Below the pieces are notes generated by a model that ran no database searches, had not been told where the DNA came from, and was given only the letters and a program-made list of their open reading frames with translations. Positions 42,077 to 51,659 of a stretch of 64,000 nucleotides of DNA are shown here, piece by piece. Position 1 is the stretch's first letter. Each line of letters begins with the position of its first letter. The stretch covers positions 20,071-84,070 of the forward strand of contig JACQDE010000034.1 in assembly GCA_016201285.1 (NCBI GenBank), in the 5' to 3' direction. Both the position numbers and the translations under genes were made by a program. This stretch comes from Acidobacteriota bacterium (GTDB lineage: Bacteria; Acidobacteriota; Terriglobia; Acidiferrales; UBA7541).

Positions 42077-44776
42077 TTGATTAAACCGTCGCCTGCCGCC
42101 GAGCGGCGCCTGGGAATCCGAGAGACCGGCCGCCGGATCAAGACTTTCTCTCTGGCCGTGGCGCTCGCCGTGTTGAACGCGGCGTGCGGCGGCGGCGCTG
42201 GGCCGCCTCCTCCACCGCCTCCTCCGCCGGTTACGGTGACGGTTGCGCCCGCCACACAGAACGTGCTGCTGGGCGCGACGCAGCAGTTCACCGCCACAGT
42301 CACGAACACAACGAACACCGCGGTGACGTGGAGCGTGAACGGCGTCGCCGGCGGGAACGCGCAGGTCGGCACGATCAGCGCGACCGGGCTCTACACGGCA
42401 CCGAGCATTCTTCCCTCCCCCGCGGCGGTCACCATCCGCGCCGACAGCGTGGCCAGCCCGGGCAGCTCGGGCACAGCGACGGTGACTGTGACCAGCGACG
42501 TGGTGGTGAGCATTACCGCTCCGGCGCCGAATGCCAACGTGGAGCTGGGCGCAACGCGACAAGCGACCGCAGCCATCGCCAGCACGGGAAATGGAGCGAA
42601 CCAAAACGTCACATGGAGCGTTGGTCCTCCGGCGGGCGGCGGATGCGCGGGCGCGGCCTGCGGGACGATTACTGCGGGCGGTGGACTCTACACCGCGCCG
42701 GGCATTCTGCCGTCCACGCTGAACCGCGACGTCACCGTAACCGCGACGAGCGTGGCTGACCCCTCAAAGAGCGCGACGCGGACGCTGCACATTACCGCGA
42801 GCTTCGGTTTCACCATCACCGGGCCGGCGTCGAGCACGATTGATAACGCGACATCGTTTCAGTTTGTGCCCAACTTCAACATCACAAGCGGCGCGCCGAG
42901 CACGTCGGTGCAGTGGGACGTGAACGGCATCGTCGGCGGGAACGCGACTCTCGGTACGATTACCCAGGCGGGGTTCTACACCGCGCCGAACCTTGCGCCC
43001 GCGCCGCCGCAAGTGACGATTTCCGGAACGCCGCTGGCTGACACCTCGAAGGCCCAGTCGGTGACGGTAACAATCAATACGATCGTCATCGTGACCGTAT
43101 CACCGACGGCGCCCAGCGTGGAAATCGAAGGGCAGCAGCAGTTCACCGCCAACGTCGGCGGGGCGCAGGCGACTCAACAGAATGTAGTCTGGGATGTGAA
43201 TGGGGTTGTAAACGGGAATGCAGCGGTTGGCTTCATTACGAACCCGGGACCCGGCTCGACGCCCGCCATCTACACCGCGCCAATTACGATTCCGAGCATC
43301 CCCATCGTCGTGACCGCGACCAGCGTCTTCGACCCGACGAAGAGCGCCAGCACAACAACGATGACCTTCTTCAGCACGATTTCCGCCAGCTTGCAAAGCC
43401 AGCCGCCGAGCGCTGGGACGCGTGCGGTGAACCACGCGCAGACGCTCTCCGGAGCGCTGACGAGGACAACCACTGGCACGGCTCCCGTGAACAACGCGGT
43501 GACCTGGAGCGTGAATGGCGTGGCAGGCGGCGACCTAACGAATGGGTTCATTTGCGTTGTTGGCGTTACATGCAGCGGCGGAAACAAAGTGTCGGGTTCC
43601 GGCGTGGGGAACCCTACGGGCGACGTGGATTACGTGGCGCCGGCGAGCGTGCCGGCGGGCGGCGCAGTGACCATCGAAATGCGCAGCCAGGCGGACAACA
43701 CCAAGTTCGCCACGGCGCAGGTGGCGGTCATTCTCAACGTAGTGGTGAGCGTCTCGCCGACCACCTCGACGCTGCCCACCAGCCAGGCGCAGCAGTTCAC
43801 CGCCAGCGTGCGGGGCACGTCGAACCAGAGTGTGACGTGGTCGCTTTCCGGCGCCAATTGCTCCGGCGTAACCTGCGGCACAATCACATTGGCCGGGCTT
43901 TACACGACGCCGTCCACAGCACCGTCGCCCGACAACACTGTCATGATCACGGCCACCAGCGTGGATGACGCGTTGCGCAGCTCCAACGGCACGGTGACGA
44001 TCCAGGCCGGCGCGTTCATTCAGAAAATCCTGCCCGCGAGCATCACCGCGCTGACGGCGAGCAGCACGGACTTTGTCATTAAGGTGCAGGGGCTCCTCTT
44101 CGTCGCCAGCTCGCCGGGACCCGGGTCCACGATCCTCTTTGGCAATACGGTGCCGCCCACCGCACTTGCAACAAACTGTTTCAACACGAGCCAGTGCACA
44201 GCGACAGTGTCGGCGTCGAGCGTGACCTCGCCGGGCGACTACGGCGTGCAGATCCGTAATCCGGACAACTCCACTTCCAATCAGGTGGCGCTGAAGGTGC
44301 TGGACCCGGTGACGCAGCAGAAGGATATGGACAGCGCGCCGGTGGTCACGCTGACGGTGGGGAATCCGGATGCGACCGGCCACGACATCCTGGTGGTCGA
44401 GCCGACGTCTTTGGGAGCCACCACGGCGAGCTACAACATGGACCTGATCGGCATCGTCAGCAACAACTCGTGCGCGCTCAGCGGGCTCGGGATCACGCTG
44501 ACGCGGCCACAGTCCGGCGCGCAACTTGTTGACATTTGCGTGAAGAACAACAGCATTGCCGGAGGCAGCTTGTTACCCTCCGACACGTTTACCATCAGCG
44601 GACCGAATCCGCCTGACATTACCATCCAGAGCGTCACGGCCTTCGGCGGGGGCGCCAGCATCATTCAGATCAGGCTGCAAATCCCGAGCACGGCCCAGCC
44701 TGGGCCGCGGACACTCTTCGCGGAGAACAAGAACCGCGAGAAGGCCGCACTGGTGGGCGGGATTGAGGTGAAGTGA
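42077..44776 (+). CDS. Large lipoprotein with multiple Ig-like (Big2-type) repeats
   Basis: A lipobox LNAACGGG follows a hydrophobic segment (FSLAVALAV), so the protein should be lipid-anchored. After a run of nine prolines come about six to seven repeats of roughly 90-100 residues with the pattern VTVAPATQNVLLGATQQFTATVTNTTNTAVTWSVNGVAGGN ... GTISATGLYTAP, typical of bacterial Ig-like domains in acidobacteria. The C-terminal part has an IPT-like segment (KILPASITALTASSTDFVIKVQG) and ends EKAALVGGIEVK. The start is uncertain: TTG 42077 (after GGTGGGGA) gives a normal signal length, whereas ATGs at 41942 and 41981 lie in an A-rich GAAAATAGAAAATAG repeat. Confidence 0.8.
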   Translation: MIKPSPAAERRLGIRETGRRIKTFSLAVALAVLNAACGGGAGPPPPPPPPPVTVTVAPATQNVLLGATQQFTATVTNTTNTAVTWSVNGVAGGNAQVGTISATGLYTAPSILPSPAAVTIRADSVASPGSSGTATVTVTSDVVVSITAPAPNANVELGATRQATAAIASTGNGANQNVTWSVGPPAGGGCAGAACGTITAGGGLYTAPGILPSTLNRDVTVTATSVADPSKSATRTLHITASFGFTITGPASSTIDNATSFQFVPNFNITSGAPSTSVQWDVNGIVGGNATLGTITQAGFYTAPNLAPAPPQVTISGTPLADTSKAQSVTVTINTIVIVTVSPTAPSVEIEGQQQFTANVGGAQATQQNVVWDVNGVVNGNAAVGFITNPGPGSTPAIYTAPITIPSIPIVVTATSVFDPTKSASTTTMTFFSTISASLQSQPPSAGTRAVNHAQTLSGALTRTTTGTAPVNNAVTWSVNGVAGGDLTNGFICVVGVTCSGGNKVSGSGVGNPTGDVDYVAPASVPAGGAVTIEMRSQADNTKFATAQVAVILNVVVSVSPTTSTLPTSQAQQFTASVRGTSNQSVTWSLSGANCSGVTCGTITLAGLYTTPSTAPSPDNTVMITATSVDDALRSSNGTVTIQAGAFIQKILPASITALTASSTDFVIKVQGLLFVASSPGPGSTILFGNTVPPTALATNCFNTSQCTATVSASSVTSPGDYGVQIRNPDNSTSNQVALKVLDPVTQQKDMDSAPVVTLTVGNPDATGHDILVVEPTSLGATTASYNMDLIGIVSNNSCALSGLGITLTRPQSGAQLVDICVKNNSIAGGSLLPSDTFTISGPNPPDITIQSVTAFGGGASIIQIRLQIPSTAQPGPRTLFAENKNREKAALVGGIEVK

Positions 44777-44778
44777 AC

Positions 44779-45339
44779 ATGAACCGGCGAAGATTTTTCT
44801 GTACGCCTCTTGCGGCGATTTTTCTGCTCGCGCTTTCCGGCGCGGCCACCACCATCGTGCGTATGAGCCTGGACGAACTGGCCGGGGCGACGCAGGTGGT
44901 GGCGCGGGGCAAGTGCATTGCGAGCGAGGCGCGGTGGGACCGCGGCAACATCTGGACGTTCACCACGTTGGAAGTGACGGAGACACTGAAAGGCAGCGTG
45001 CCCCGGCAGGTCACCATCCGGCTGCCAGGCGGCAAAGTGGGGCACGCAACGTCCACCGTGGACTCTGTGCCGCAGTTCCGGACAGGAGAAGAAGTCTATC
45101 TGTTCCTCGAGCCGACCTCGGCAGGCGACCTTTCCGTGACGAGCTGGGTGCAGGGAACCTTCCGCGTACGCGTGGACGCACATACGGGCAAGGAAACGGT
45201 GACGCAGGATACGGCGGGGATTGCGGTGTTCGACACGGCCACGCGGCAGTTCAAGCCGAGCGGCGTGCGTCACATGCCGGTGGAGGAGTTCCGCCAGCGG
45301 GTGCGAGAAGCGCTCGAACGGCAAAGGATGGGCAAGTAG
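44779..45339 (+). CDS. Small exported protein of unknown function
   Basis: The ATG at 44779 follows the lipoprotein stop almost directly (GTGAAGTGAACATG) and begins a signal peptide (MNRRRFFCTPLAAIFLLALSGAAT). The mature part has a beta-rich stretch IVRMSLDELAGATQVVARGKCIASEARWDRGNIWTFTTLEVTETLKG and RTGEEVYLFLEPTSAGDLSVTSWVQGTFRV, then a basic C-terminal helix (EEFRQRVREALERQRMGK). No family is recognised. It is three bases from the metzincin gene, so the three genes 42077-46571 look like one operon of exported proteins. Confidence 0.75.
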   Translation: MNRRRFFCTPLAAIFLLALSGAATTIVRMSLDELAGATQVVARGKCIASEARWDRGNIWTFTTLEVTETLKGSVPRQVTIRLPGGKVGHATSTVDSVPQFRTGEEVYLFLEPTSAGDLSVTSWVQGTFRVRVDAHTGKETVTQDTAGIAVFDTATRQFKPSGVRHMPVEEFRQRVREALERQRMGK

Positions 45340-45341
45340 CC

Positions 45342-46571
45342 ATGAAAGACGCGAGGAAAAACGTGAAACGCGGCGCGGCGTGCCTGCTGGCGCTGGCGGT
45401 GCTGGTGCAGCCCGCGCTGGCACCGAGCGCCGAGGCGTATGTTTTGAACCGCAATATCCAGGGGGCAGCGCCGGGCAGTTGCCCGGTGCCGCAGCGCTTC
45501 GCGGCAACGACACCTGGTATTGTGGACCGACGCTGGAGTACCTCGCTGTCGGTCAGCCCGCAAACGGTCTTCACCGACGTCAGCGGGATCATCCCGCCCG
45601 AGACTCCAGTGCAGCAGATTGACCGGGCCATCCGGAATTCGTTCGATGTATGGACAAGCGTGGGCACCTCGCTCACGCCGGCATCGCTTGGCGCAGCACT
45701 CACACAGATTTCAACGCAAAGCGCTTGCAATTTTAGTGACGGCCTTAACTCCATCTGCTTCAACCAGTCCGATCCGGCGTTCACGACTGGCGTGCTGGCG
45801 TTCACGCGGGTGAATTCGTGGGACGCGCTTGGCTTTGTTCTCGGGACCAACCCCCCAACCACGATTATCGGCGAGATTGTGGACGCGGACATTTACTTCC
45901 GCACCGATGGCGCGCTCACCTTCGCCACGCGTGAAGCGCTGGCCGCGCACCAAAATTCCTTCGACTTGGAATCGGTGATGATCCACGAGTTGGGACACTG
46001 GTTTGGCTTCAGCCACTCTGCGGTTCTGCGGGCGATGATGTACCCCTTCGCACCGCCGCAGGGAACGTTCACCGGCGGAGTGAGGTGCCCTACGCCAAAC
46101 ACTGGGTGCGACCTGCCGCTGGCGGATGACGACCGCGCTGGGCTGCGCGTGCTCTACCCGAATCCGGCGGACCCAAACGTCGGCACGATCAGCGGGTTCA
46201 TCTTGCCGGCCAACCCGTCGATGTCGCTGGCCGGGCTGCCGTCGCCCGCGCCGGGGCGGTCGGTGACCGGCATCTTCGGGGCGCACGTGGTGGCGGTGGA
46301 TGCGGCGACGGGCGCGGTGGTGGCGGGGACCTTCGGGGGATGGTCGTGCAACCCGGCGAATCTGCCGTCGCAGTTTGACGGGTTCTACAAGATTGAAGGA
46401 TTGCCGGTGGGACGCAGCTACAAGATTTTTGTCGAACCGCTGGACAGCCCGACGGATGCCAGCGACATCCAAAACGCCATCGATGCCCTCTGCTGGCAGG
46501 TCGCCAAGAACGACGTGTGCACCCCGCCCGCAGTGAATACGAATTTCACAACGAAAATCAAGCCGCAGTAG
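45342..46571 (+). CDS. Exported metzincin-type (matrixin-like) zinc protease
   Basis: The 409-residue protein has a signal peptide (LLALAVLVQPALAPSAEA) and the metzincin zinc site HELGHWFGFSHS at residues 215-226 (ligands His215, His219 and His225, catalytic Glu216), followed by a Met-turn AMMYPF at about 231-236. Upstream, a domain resembling the matrixin N-terminal region binds the active-site cleft (PVQQIDRAIRNSFDVW). The C-terminal part (NVGTISGFILPANPSMSLAG ... VTGIFGAHVVAVDAATGAVVAG) is beta-rich, possibly a carboxypeptidase-regulatory-like domain. It may process surface proteins; the neighbouring Ig-repeat lipoprotein is a candidate partner. Confidence 0.85.
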   Translation: MKDARKNVKRGAACLLALAVLVQPALAPSAEAYVLNRNIQGAAPGSCPVPQRFAATTPGIVDRRWSTSLSVSPQTVFTDVSGIIPPETPVQQIDRAIRNSFDVWTSVGTSLTPASLGAALTQISTQSACNFSDGLNSICFNQSDPAFTTGVLAFTRVNSWDALGFVLGTNPPTTIIGEIVDADIYFRTDGALTFATREALAAHQNSFDLESVMIHELGHWFGFSHSAVLRAMMYPFAPPQGTFTGGVRCPTPNTGCDLPLADDDRAGLRVLYPNPADPNVGTISGFILPANPSMSLAGLPSPAPGRSVTGIFGAHVVAVDAATGAVVAGTFGGWSCNPANLPSQFDGFYKIEGLPVGRSYKIFVEPLDSPTDASDIQNAIDALCWQVAKNDVCTPPAVNTNFTTKIKPQ

Positions 46572-46592
46572 GTTGAAGACAGGTTACAGGGG

Positions 46593-47153
46593 TCAGGGTC
46601 TGCGGCGGAGGGCGTTGAGGCGGTCGCGGACGGTGTAGAACTCTTCGCGGGCCTTTTCCATCTCCTTTTCGAGCGGCGCTTTCCGATCCGTTGCGGAGGC
46701 GCGCATTTCTTCGTCGGCGCCGAGCAATTCTTCTTCGATAACGGCGATCTGGCGCTCGAGACTTGCAATTTTTTCGAGGAGCTCGTTGAAGCGCTTTTCG
46801 AGCGCGGGGAGCGTAGTGGGGATGGCCGCGGGCTTTTCGGCTTCGGCGCCGGGATACTCGGAAGGGGCTGCCGGGGCTTCGCCCTTCTCGGCGGTGGCTT
46901 TGCGGGCGGCTTCCTCGGCCTCTTTGGCGCGGCGCGCCTCCTCCGCCATGCGTTCCTTATCGCGGAGGTAGGTGTCACTGGGCGAGCGGAGGTTTTCGAC
47001 GTCGTCGTTGGTCCAGACCTTCTTCGCGCGTTTCGGCGGCTGCTGCTTTGCCGGCGCTGGCTGGACCTGCGCCAGCACGGCCGGAACAGCGGCCAGGAAC
47101 ACAGCCACCGCCAGCAGGACGAAACGCGAAGGACGCAGGAGGATGCAGCGCAT
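46593..47153 (-). CDS. Secreted coiled-coil protein with VW-N-D motif, pilin cassette 1
   Basis: This is the first of three paralogues in the window. It has a signal peptide (RFVLLAVAVFLAAVPAVLAQ), a short basic/Pro-rich stretch, the family motif KKVWTNDDVENLRSPSD, then a long alpha-helical charged region predicted to form a coiled coil (MAEEARRAKEAEEAARKATAE; LPALEKRFNELLEKIASLERQIAVIEEELLGADEEM). The other members (52733 and 56961) keep VW-N-D and add RKPWDEF. No catalytic motif is present. It lies after the PilX-like gene of its cassette, beyond a terminator-like hairpin and a dispersed repeat. A role with the minor pilins is inferred from its repeated linkage. Confidence 0.78.
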   Translation of the reverse strand: MRCILLRPSRFVLLAVAVFLAAVPAVLAQVQPAPAKQQPPKRAKKVWTNDDVENLRSPSDTYLRDKERMAEEARRAKEAEEAARKATAEKGEAPAAPSEYPGAEAEKPAAIPTTLPALEKRFNELLEKIASLERQIAVIEEELLGADEEMRASATDRKAPLEKEMEKAREEFYTVRDRLNALRRRP

Positions 47154-47379
47154 GGGTTGATGCTACTCCCGGCAAAACCCGCAGAAAAGACCTTTCTGCG
47201 CCCGGGCTGCGAAATGGGCAATAGAAGATGCCGGGCCATGCCGAACCATTCGAGATGCGAGGAATCCAAGATGCCGGGCTGAAGCCCGGCGCTACAAAAT
47301 CCTGCGGCGAAACGCACAACAAAAGGCGAGCGGCCCACCGCAGTGGACCGCCCGGGGCCTAGCAGAAGCGGAAGCCGCT
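47154..47379. repeat. Gap with GATGCCGGGCT palindrome (47270-47296)
   Basis: A complete main-family palindrome lies at 47270-47296, plus a second partial GATGCCGGGCCATGCCG fragment (about 47226-47242). The rest contains the hairpin described at 47317-47351. No gene is seen. Confidence 0.7.
47317..47351 (-). terminator. Hairpin with T-run after the cassette 1 PilX-like gene
   Basis: On the minus strand GCGGTCCAC pairs with GTGGGCCGC (one U-G wobble) around a TGCG loop (47351-47330), followed by TCGCC and then TTTTGTTG. It begins 29 bases after the PilX-like stop, so the VW-N-D gene of this cassette may be weakly transcribed by readthrough or separately. Confidence 0.6.
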
Positions 47380-49962
47380 TTACTGCCAGGGCATGATGAG
47401 CTGCGTGAAGCCGGTGACGTTGATGTCGCGGAACATCGGGGTGCGCGGCGGCAGCAGCGACGGCGTGAGGAAGTCGGTGTCGAAGTTGAAAGCCCGCGTG
47501 GGCGGGCTGTAAACGTTGGTGCAACACTTGAAGACGCCGTTGCCCTGGCGGTTGTAATAGAAGCTGACGATGGACCCGCGGTAGTTCAAAGTTTGGCCGG
47601 ACCAGCTCTCGATCATCCGGAGAAAGTTATGCACTCCGCCATCGCTGCCCATGTCCATGTAGGTGGCAAAGGCAGTGGGTTTGGGGAAGTTCATTCCTTT
47701 CCCGCTGATGATCGCCAGACGGTACCAGGTGGTGGTGGCGGCGCGGCTGCCGGGCGCGTGCGGCGCAGTGAAGGAGCGGATGTCGTTCCAATTGTTGGAG
47801 AGCAGAGTGACGGCATCCGCGATCACGGAGGCAGCGACATGCGGGTTGCCGAACCCTGCGCCGGTCGAGGTGGCATTGTAATCGCCCTGGATGTAGACGG
47901 GGTTTTCCGAAACGACGGTCAGGCCCGGCGTGACGATGTTGCCGAGGCGGCCGTTCACCAACTTCAGGGCGCGCCGGAAGAAGATGGGCCGGTTCACGCG
48001 CGCTACGGCGGAGGTAATCCCGGTGACTGTCCACGGCCGGGCGGTGGAGACCAGCGGCGTCAGGGCACCGGTGGGCACAATGGGGTTCTGGCCGTAAGTG
48101 TCGAGCACGGTGTTGAGGTTCACGTCTTCGCCAGTGTCGAGACTTCCGCTGGGGGGAATACTCGTTGAACTGAGCGGGTTGACGAAATCCTCAAAACCAT
48201 ACTCACCGGTCTCCACGTTGGAGGCGTTCTTATTGCCGCGGCGGTCGGAGAAATAGATCACGTAACCATTCAAGCTGAAGGCACTGGCGCCGCTAGTGCC
48301 AATCGCCCCCTGGAACCAGCGGCGCAGATTGTTCACATCGAGCTCGATGTAGTGCATCACGCCGCCGAGAAACATGGTGGTTTGCGTAGTGGCAATGTTG
48401 TCGCGAAGGTTCCCTTCGCGGGTGTCGTAGAGCACATTGGGCCAGTAGTCGTTGGCGTTGATACTGCCGTTGCCGCAGGGAGTAAAGGAGGTGGGGACGT
48501 CGCGAAGACGCTGGAAGCGTATGACGGCGTTCGGATTGGGCTCGGCGCAGGTCGTGCCGGGAGTGTTCAGCACGCCGGTGGAGAGGTTGCGGCCAGCGAC
48601 ACCGAGGTTGAGGATTTCGAGCGTCACGTCCTGCCACGCACCGGCGGTGGTCATCATTTCGATCTTGAGATAGCCGTCAATCAGCGGGGTACTCGAGGGG
48701 CTGGCATAGCCCTGGGCGGTATTGCCGTTGGAGAGCGCAAAGGGCGGAAGGATTCCTCCGGCGCCCGGAATGGCGGCACCGATGGTGTACCCGGTGATAG
48801 GGTTGAGGGCCAAGTTGCCCAGCCGGACCGGAGGAGTGGGCGTCACAGTGGGCAGGCTGGTGATTTCGGCCGGCGAATCGGAAAGCAGGATGCGCAGGCT
48901 GGTGAACTGGTCGCCGATGTTATGGGTGAAGTAGCGCTGGGCATATATGTTTGGATTGGATACATCTTCCCCGGGAACCGGCCGGCGGATGAGGTCGATG
49001 GGCTGAGCGCCGAGGGTGACCAGGGGCAGGTTCAGGACGCGCGCGCCGGTACGACCGTTCCGAATATTTCCGTTGTAGGTACCGATGGAAAGATTTGTCC
49101 AGGTGGGTTCATTTTGGGCCGAGCCCAACGTGCCGACGAGGCTGCCTTCCGTGGATAACAGGCTTCGGTACACGCCAGTCGCTCTCAAAACGTTGACGGT
49201 CCCGGTGTGGCCACTGGTGGTAATGGGCACCCCGTTGTTCATATGGGTGCGGACGACTTCCTTCACGACCGTCACACGGTCCGACATGGTGAGCACGTTG
49301 TTAGCGCCCTCGGCAATGAACAGATTGCCGTTGGTGTGGGTGCGTCCCCCAAAATTGAAACTGGGGCCGGCATGGAAGCTCAGGTCGGTCTCGGAAAAGA
49401 TGCCGAACTGGAAGACCGGGATACCGACGGTCTGGACGGTGCGGCGAATGCGCACCTCGGAGCCGGTCTGGGTGGCGGCGGCGACCGAGGTCTGCGCCGT
49501 GATCGTCATGGTGTAGGGCGTAATCAGGCCGATAAAACCCTGGAACGGGCCGGACAGAATGGTGCGGTAGGAGGCCTGCGGGTTGCCGGTTACCGGATCG
49601 GCCGTGTAGGTGATGCGGTAGCCGGTTCCCGGCCCGCCGCCGAGGTTGGCATCCACAAAATTAATGCCGGGCAGAACGGGCCATCCGAGCTGGCCAGGCG
49701 TGGGCGCCTGGGTGGCGGTCAGGGCATTGATCTGCGCAGCGGTGGGGGCGTAGTTGATCAGGAAGAGGTTGCCGAGGTCGGCGTTGAGCTTCTCCATGCC
49801 GCCGTGAGCAGCATAGAGTGCGCGAGTGCGGTCGCGGTCCACCGTGCCGAGCCGCTGGTCGGTCATGACCAGCATGATGAATCCGGCCAGGAGCGCGGCG
49901 AGCAGCAACAGGATGATCATCGCGGTGACGAGCGCGACGCCGGATTGTCGAGTGTCTTTCAT
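47380..49962 (-). CDS. Large PilX-like minor pilin, cassette 1
   Basis: The N-terminus is a PilX-type membrane segment (QSGVALVTAMIILLLLAALLAGFIMLVMTDQRL), preceded by no GFxxxE Glu, then RTRALYAAHGGMEKLNADL, the PilX alpha-helix pattern. The 860-residue length is far above ordinary PilX (about 160-200) and above its counterparts at 53309 (471) and 57529 (486). The large extension is beta-rich with a stretch FGGRTHTNGNLFIAEGANNVLTMSDRV and Cys pairs near the C-terminus (FKCCTN). It likely forms the exposed head of a pilus tip complex with the PilW, PilV and GspH-like products of the same cassette. It is 18 bp after the PilW gene. Confidence 0.8.
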   Translation of the reverse strand: MKDTRQSGVALVTAMIILLLLAALLAGFIMLVMTDQRLGTVDRDRTRALYAAHGGMEKLNADLGNLFLINYAPTAAQINALTATQAPTPGQLGWPVLPGINFVDANLGGGPGTGYRITYTADPVTGNPQASYRTILSGPFQGFIGLITPYTMTITAQTSVAAATQTGSEVRIRRTVQTVGIPVFQFGIFSETDLSFHAGPSFNFGGRTHTNGNLFIAEGANNVLTMSDRVTVVKEVVRTHMNNGVPITTSGHTGTVNVLRATGVYRSLLSTEGSLVGTLGSAQNEPTWTNLSIGTYNGNIRNGRTGARVLNLPLVTLGAQPIDLIRRPVPGEDVSNPNIYAQRYFTHNIGDQFTSLRILLSDSPAEITSLPTVTPTPPVRLGNLALNPITGYTIGAAIPGAGGILPPFALSNGNTAQGYASPSSTPLIDGYLKIEMMTTAGAWQDVTLEILNLGVAGRNLSTGVLNTPGTTCAEPNPNAVIRFQRLRDVPTSFTPCGNGSINANDYWPNVLYDTREGNLRDNIATTQTTMFLGGVMHYIELDVNNLRRWFQGAIGTSGASAFSLNGYVIYFSDRRGNKNASNVETGEYGFEDFVNPLSSTSIPPSGSLDTGEDVNLNTVLDTYGQNPIVPTGALTPLVSTARPWTVTGITSAVARVNRPIFFRRALKLVNGRLGNIVTPGLTVVSENPVYIQGDYNATSTGAGFGNPHVAASVIADAVTLLSNNWNDIRSFTAPHAPGSRAATTTWYRLAIISGKGMNFPKPTAFATYMDMGSDGGVHNFLRMIESWSGQTLNYRGSIVSFYYNRQGNGVFKCCTNVYSPPTRAFNFDTDFLTPSLLPPRTPMFRDINVTGFTQLIMPWQ

Positions 49963-49980
49963 GTCTTTCCTCCGAAACCT

Positions 49981-51042
49981 CTATAAGTAACGATCCACGA
50001 AGGACAGGCTGCGCAAGCTCACCTGCGTCGCCAGGCTGGTGCGGAAAAAGGAGCGGGTGCGGGAGTACGCAGCGCTGGAGCGCGCGGAGAAGAACAGGTT
50101 CGCTTTGCGGATTTGGTTTTCCGAATTCGGCGCGACCGGCGTGGCCACATTCACCGGGTTGGTGACGCCATCCACCAGGTCGTAGCTGAGCTGCATGTTG
50201 TCAATCACGAGGGCCACCGGCCGCCCCGGGTTGAAGTTGACCTGGCGGACGAGGCGCGGCATGAGGGGGTCGGTGTTCGTATCCAGGTAGTAGGAAATGA
50301 TCCAGACGCGCGTGGCGGTGGTGGGCGGGAATCCGCCGTTGTTCGCCGCGCAATTGAGCGGGTTGGTGTTCGTCCCGACGTTGCTGATGCACATGACGCT
50401 GCCCGCTGGCGCGCCGCGCTGATTGAACTGGAACGAATCATTGGGATCAAAGAAGACGGTCTGGGTGCCGTTGACGCGGGTGATGGTCTGGAGGGCGTTG
50501 CCCAGGGCGTTGCTGAGCAGGATGAGGTCGCCCGCCTGCAACGCGTTCTGCACGCCGGCAATCGGCGTGGCGGCATTCACGGTCATGTCCGAGCCGTTGG
50601 CGTTGACGGCTTGCAGTGGGAGTTGGTTGATCACCAGGGTGCTATCCGCATACATGATGGTGACCATGTCCGTGGCCGGGCCGTTGGAAACCGGGCCGAG
50701 GCCGTTGCCGGTGGTGATGGCCGAAAGCGTGGTGGCGCCCAGGGCGAAGGTGTAGGCGGCGAGCGGCGGGCTGGGGCGGTTGAGCAGGAGCACGCCAGCG
50801 CCGTTGGGTACCGGGATGCCACCCGTAGGGATGCCCTGCCCGGCCTGCATCAGATCGCGGATCATGAGGTTCGCGCCGGCGCGGAGGTTCTGGTCCATGT
50901 CGGCGTAGAGAGTGACGGCCTCGTTGGCGCGGAGCGCGTCGTTGAAGGCGCCCAGGGTGGCCGCCATGATGATGAGCATGACGGTGATGGCCACCAGAAG
51001 CTCGACGAGGCTGAAACCGGACTGTTTTTCCACGGCGATCAT
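49981..51042 (-). CDS. PilW-like minor pilin, cassette 1
   Basis: The prepilin motif QSGFSLVELLVAITVMLIIMAATL gives a cleavage after Gly, with Glu at position 5 and a hydrophobic helix. The rest shows the PilW pattern LRAGANLMIRDLMQAGQGIP followed by a large beta domain with TDMVTIMYAD and a C-terminal LSYDLVDG region. The length is 353, longer than the two other cassette PilW proteins (255). It is close to the PilV gene (13 bp) and PilX-like gene (18 bp), as expected for one operon. The start ATG is right before the short leader MIAVEKQSG. Confidence 0.88.
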   Translation of the reverse strand: MIAVEKQSGFSLVELLVAITVMLIIMAATLGAFNDALRANEAVTLYADMDQNLRAGANLMIRDLMQAGQGIPTGGIPVPNGAGVLLLNRPSPPLAAYTFALGATTLSAITTGNGLGPVSNGPATDMVTIMYADSTLVINQLPLQAVNANGSDMTVNAATPIAGVQNALQAGDLILLSNALGNALQTITRVNGTQTVFFDPNDSFQFNQRGAPAGSVMCISNVGTNTNPLNCAANNGGFPPTTATRVWIISYYLDTNTDPLMPRLVRQVNFNPGRPVALVIDNMQLSYDLVDGVTNPVNVATPVAPNSENQIRKANLFFSARSSAAYSRTRSFFRTSLATQVSLRSLSFVDRYL

Positions 51043-51055
51043 CCCCTTTCCGGCC

Positions 51056-51646
51056 TTAGGCGAAGGAAGAAATATAGGTGGTTAACTGGTACGTCCGCTG
51101 GAGACGTCCGACCCGGTAGGTGAGGATCACATCCACCTGGCGGAGGCTCACGTCGCCGGGAACGTCGCGGATGCGGATCTCACGGCGAAACATGTTCAGG
51201 GGCAGCGTGATGTCGTCCACAGTCCCCAGCAGACCATCCGCACCGGGAGTGACGATCGCTTCCAGCGGGCAGCGGATGTCGTCAGCGGTGTTCATCAAGC
51301 CGTCGTTGGCTGGCGCGGAGGTGCAGACGGAGTACATCGGTTGCGGGCCGTCGAGGAACACGCCGCCATCGCCGGCGGCGCCGACGACATTGTGGATCTG
51401 CGCCCATTGGAGCACGCGAGTGTCGCGCGCGGTGAAGACGCTTTCCACGGCTTCAGCGGCCTTCTCTTTGGCGATGACGTCCCATTGCGAAGTGGACATC
51501 ATGGTCATGCCGGCGGTGTACACCTGCACCAGCGCGAGCACGCCGACGCTGAGAATCAGAATGGAGACAATGACCTCGACAAGGGTGAAGCCGCGCTCGC
51601 GACCGCCAACCGTTTCTCTTGTACCGATTGTATCCATGGCCTTCAT
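51056..51646 (-). CDS. PilV-like minor pilin, cassette 1
   Basis: The prepilin signal ERGFTLVEVIVSILILSVGVLALVQVYTAGM has the PilV/GspI character (Glu5, then Ser-Ile rich helix). The mature region is 170 residues with several Cys residues (YSVCTSAP, DIRCPLEA) and a C-terminal VDVILTYRVGRLQRTYQLTTYISSFA. Start ATG 51646 follows GAGCAGGAGAACACC; longer upstream frames have unrelated N-termini. It diverges clearly from the PilV proteins of cassettes 2 and 3, which share DLNRYDSTAVV-type motifs, so cassette 1 is the more distant copy. Confidence 0.87.
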   Translation of the reverse strand: MKAMDTIGTRETVGGRERGFTLVEVIVSILILSVGVLALVQVYTAGMTMMSTSQWDVIAKEKAAEAVESVFTARDTRVLQWAQIHNVVGAAGDGGVFLDGPQPMYSVCTSAPANDGLMNTADDIRCPLEAIVTPGADGLLGTVDDITLPLNMFRREIRIRDVPGDVSLRQVDVILTYRVGRLQRTYQLTTYISSFA

Positions 51647-51659
51647 GGTGTTCTCCTGC

